Below are positions 60,480 through 64,000 of a DNA stretch of 64,000 nt, in pieces. Origin of the DNA: Megalonaias nervosa (taxonomy: Eukaryota; Mollusca; Bivalvia; Unionida; Unionidae); the NCBI GenBank assembly GCA_016617855.1, contig JAECUM010012890.1, positions 44,033 through 108,032 of the forward strand, read 5' to 3'. The number at the start of each line of letters is the position of its first letter. The first letter of the stretch is position 1. Made by a program: the position numbers and the translations under genes. The notes beneath the pieces were generated by a model, which was not told the DNA's origin, made no database searches, and was given only the letters and a program-made list of their open reading frames with translations.

Positions 60480-60959
60480 TTATGTTCTGCAAATATCCAT
60501 TCAAAATACATTTTTTAGGGATTACATTTTAGCTCAGATCTGTCATTTTTAAAACAATGTTTACACTCTTGTATTTCTCCAGCATTTGCAGAAATGCCAT
60601 CCATTCAGGATTATACAGAATTGTTCCAAATTTTAAGTGAAAATGTTGCCCTATATCAGTCAGTTTGCATTGGAGGAGTAACTGATATACGGCAACGTTT
60701 GAGCTCCAAGAAACACATGCCCTTCAAAGTAGCAGTGAAAAACAGTGAGAAAGTGAGATTATTCCATATGCATAATATCTAGTTACACCAAGTTGGTCTT
60801 CGGGTTTGTACTGTATCATTGAATTGTGCATAGAATTTTAGTTTTCTATGTCATGCACAATATACCTAACAAGAAACCAGACTGTTTGACTGTTAATAGG
60901 TAAAAATCACAATAAAGAAAAGAGAGATACAGACATTCCGGAGAAAAACTAATGTTTTT
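60480..60959. other. No supported exon
   Basis: An acceptor-like tttctccag ends at 60582, but reading on in the phase required by exon j meets a stop after 19 codons and shows no family match. Confidence 0.5.
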
Positions 60960-62590
60960 AACTCTGCTGGTCATAGACCAAAAGAGCTTATGGGATGGCC
61001 TGTTGTCCTTTATCTGTCATCTGACACCCATCCATCCGTTAACTCAAATTTGTTATATGTACTTCTCCAAAACTGCTTGAAGGATTGCCATAAAACTAAA
61101 CACATATTCCTCTCAAGGTTGGTCCTAAATGAAAATTGTGCAGCAAAGACATCCAATATGGCCACCATAGCAGATATCTTGAAAATCTCGTTATTGCTAC
61201 TTGCTGCTTCTCAGATTGAAAATATTATCTATACTCCTAAATGGATGATTTTATTGTCACTGAAAGGGTGCCATGGTATCCAGCCACTTTGAAAATTTTG
61301 TTACTGTTAATCTTCCTGAACAGAAAGTCATATTGACATGGGGTTTTCACCAGAAGACTTTGAGTTCTAGCTAGTCCTAAATGAAACTGGTTCTAGTTAT
61401 CTGGGTCTGCCTCAGTCTTGAAAACCTTGTTATTGCTGCTTATCCTAAATGACAATATTGCTGATTGTCCATCCAGTCTGGTTTTCATGGCATCCATCTT
61501 GAAGTCTTGTTATAGCTCTCCTGAACAGAAAGCCGTATTGACACCAGAATACTTCTTTATATAATGTTTAATTGGTCCTAAATGAAAACAATTCTGATTG
61601 AACTTCCAGTATGGCCACTGCTTCAGCTGCTCCTCCAAAATGGAAAATCATATTGGAATGAGGTTTTCACCAGAAGACTTCTTACGATGTCTGGTCATAT
61701 TGGAATAGGGTTTTCACCAGAAGACTTCTTATGATGTCTGGTTGGACATATGGAAATGGGGTTTTCATCAGAAGACTTCTTATGATGTCTGGTCATATTG
61801 GAATGGGGTTTTCACCAGAAGACTTCTTATGATGTCTGGTCATATTGGAATGGGGTTTTCACCAGAAGACTTCTTACGATGTCTGGTCATATTGGAATAG
61901 GGTTTTCACCAGAAGACTTCTTATGTCTGGTCGGACATATTGGAATGGGGTTTTCACCAGAAGACTTCTTATGATGTCTGGTCGGACATATGGGAATGGG
62001 GTTTTCACCAGAAGACTTCTTGTGATGTCTGGTTGGAACTAAATGAAAATGGTGCTGTTGATACATCTAGTATGACTATCACAACAGCCATCTTGAAAAT
62101 CTTGTTATCGCTACTCAACATGAATTTATGGTCATATAACATGGTGTTTTTACCTAAAGTTTTCTTGTCTAGTTTGGGTCCTCAATAAAAATGGTGGGAT
62201 TCAGACATCCAATATGACCAGCACAGTGGCCATCTTTAAAATCTTGTTTTTGCTACTCTTCTTAGATGAAAAGTCAAATCAACATGGAGTTTTCACCGAA
62301 AGACTTATCATAAAATCTGTTTGGCTCAATAAAAAGGGTGCCAATTGGACCCCCAGATATGGCTGCCACAGTGAACATATGAACAATCTTGTCACTAATT
62401 CTCCTGAATGGATGGTCATAACAACACCAAAAGTCTTCCAATGATGTCTTTGTCCCAGATGAAAATGGTACAGATCTTGACAAAGAAAATAGTTTTGATA
62501 CTTGACAGTTAAAAGAATAAATGGTCTAGAATTTCTGGAAAATATTTTGGGACAGTTGAATATCATTCCCTTGGAGGGACTCTTGTTTAT
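60960..62590. repeat. Dispersed repeat family R1, with a 47-bp sub-array at 61630-62035
   Basis: The longest R1 stretch. Within it CATATTGGAATGGGGTTTTC then ACCAGAAGACTTCTTATGAT and GTCTGGT repeats about eight times, so one internal segment of R1 has been amplified as a local minisatellite. Confidence 0.8.
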
Positions 62591-62638
62591 TTCATTTGAC
62601 ACTAATAATAAACTTGCAAATGCTTAGTAAGAATATAT

Positions 62639-63560
62639 CAGACCTGTTTACCCGTTCATATTTTACCGTATTTGTACGGAATAAAGCCCATCCATACAGT
62701 CATACGGTCATTGATATGAAAATACAATTTGAGGTTGCATTTATTTAGTAAGTTTTTTAAATTAATTTTTAAGCGGATTTTTATTCCGTTTCCTTTCGTT
62801 GTATCGGTCTCTTCGGTCCGCATCCACAATCTGTGCCACATCACTGATTTTAACATTCTCAACATCCGGTTGTTTAAACAAAGAAAATGCCGCCGACAAG
62901 AAAGTTTCAGCACGAAACTGATGATGAAAATGGAAAATCTAAACATAGAAAGCAGCATTTTCTACCAGTTAATAAGACTCTGTGGCCATGCCTTAGACCA
63001 TTGTCTGAAGGACATTTTGTGCTCTGCACTGTTTACAACTTAAGACTTTAACTGTGCACATGGTGGAAGGAATGACTGTTCATGGCACATGGAATCGGAA
63101 AATCATGCAAAATTGGAATCTTTAGTAAAGGGAAATACATATTTTGCCAATGATGAAGGGAAAGGAAGTTAGTGATCAACACATACTTCAAAAGCAGGTA
63201 ACACGTGCTGAGGCAATTCTGTGTGAGTTGATCGTAAATATGAATTTGTCATTGAGCACAGCTGACAAGTTAAAATGTTACAGATCAGAGATCCTCACTA
63301 GGCAATCAGACCATTGAGGCTCTATTGGTCCTGACGTCAAAACCAAAGAATTTTACCAAAGAGTGGACAGAGGACCAGCTGAATAGGATAAAGAGTGCCT
63401 ATTATGTTGCCATTAAAAACCCATAGACTAAGCCTTCATTAAAATATTAATTCCAAGTGGATCAGTTTGATATTGTTGACAAACTTTGTACAAAATAATA
63501 TATGGAGCTCACTTCCATTCTAGTAAATGTTGACAAAGCTGATACTAGATTTTATGAAAT
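62639..63560 (+). mobile_element. hAT-related element fragment with a BED-type finger remnant
   Basis: The left end CAGACCTGTTTACCC resembles CAGACCTGCCAACCC of the other elements; no right end is seen. + strand coding at about 62887-63180 reads MPPTRKFQHETDDENGKSKH, then, after frameshifts, AHGGRNDCSWHMESENH, the histidine half of a BED-type zinc finger found in hAT-related proteins. Stops and shifts make it inactive. Confidence 0.55.
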
Positions 63561-63740
63561 AAACAAGATTTCCTTCACCTATCTTCATGAAGTTATTATT
63601 TTCTGAGTGGATGGGTGGTAACAATGTCTGTCATAATGTTTTATAGTAAGTCTTCCTTAACCATGTAAAATGTAGAGAATTGGCTTTATTTAAAACATTA
63701 TGGATATGTGTGAAGCTGAGAAACAGATTTTCATGAGAAA

Positions 63741-63815
63741 GTAATAATAATAATAATAATGAGGACTTTGTATAGCGCCTAATCTTTAGAAGCTCTAAGC
63801 GCTTTACAACATTTG
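63741..63815. repeat. (TAA)n joined to an AGCGCC...AAGCGCTTTAC dispersed repeat
   Basis: About six TAA units followed by TTTGTATAGCGCCTAATCTT and CTAAGCGCTTTACAAC. I associate this AGCGC-containing motif with a widespread invertebrate interspersed repeat. The rest of the window to 64000 shows nothing further. Confidence 0.55.
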
Positions 63816-64000
63816 ACAACACTTAAAAAACATATATAATGATATGATTACAAAATTAAAAACAAACACCACAAAAGTAGAAACAGAAAATATGCTGTAA
63901 ATATTTAAGGCAAGGATATATTATTAGGTCTTTAAGTCTGTTCTTGCAGTTGAAATAGGTGAGTTTTAAGAGTGCTCTTGAATGAGATCACTGTGTCTTT

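Noticed and set aside
60583..60782. Candidate next exon after 58972
   Set aside because: In the required phase it stops after 19 codons; the open frame beginning MPSIQDY has no match to the family segment expected there.

Overview
The window is eukaryotic nuclear DNA from an invertebrate, most likely a mollusc or another lophotrochozoan. The taxon is inferred from AT-rich intronic sequence, small exons in kilobase-scale introns, tRNA-derived SINEs, and frequent TACATGTA-type and (GT)n/(AAT)n stretches. No bacterial operons, ribosome binding sites, CRISPR arrays or functional RNA genes are visible.

One real gene is supported: the central part of an ELAPOR1/ELAPOR2 (KIAA1324/EIG121) homologue on the + strand. 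Ten exons were found: 22704-22854, 27959-28045, 37634-37748, 38459-38608, 41880-41968, 43188-43470, 45675-45895, 52084-52151, 56530-56721 and 58754-58972. Together they give 1575 nt, about 525 residues. The intron phases agree across every junction, and the order matches the vertebrate protein: an N-terminal extracellular domain, cysteine-rich GCC2/GCC3-type repeats, a second domain interrupted by more cysteine repeats, and the start of the MRH-like domain. The 5' exons (signal peptide, first cysteine module) and the 3' exons (rest of the MRH region, transmembrane helix, cytoplasmic tail) were not found and probably lie outside the window. One intron (41969-43187) needs a GC-AG splice pair.

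Layout. 1-22703 is upstream or 5'-intronic sequence with a decayed multi-frame coding repeat (about 3300-7440), a hAT-like element (9298-11074), a piggyBac-like MITE (16975-17584) and a second hAT-like element (19379-20394). The intron at 22855-27958 holds a Tigger/pogo-like element with a nested SINE. The intron at 28046-37633 opens with a minisatellite made from the end of the preceding exon plus its splice donor. It also carries a hAT element with a nested LINE and a 21-copy 54-bp array. The intron at 37749-38458 contains a decayed tandem copy of the next exon. Later introns each carry their own minisatellites (unit sizes 33, 39, 41, 56, 61 and 72 bp), SINEs, and a probable tyrosine-recombinase retroelement. 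58973-64000 has a hAT-type MITE, repeats and a BED-finger transposon fragment.

The most unusual observation is the exon-border array at 27959-28975. A 3'-terminal exon segment and its GTAAGT donor are repeated about 19 times, leaving 15 GTAAGT sites and 2 GTAGGT sites in a row. A second exon-border duplication, 238 bp long and now broken, lies 10 kb downstream in the same gene.
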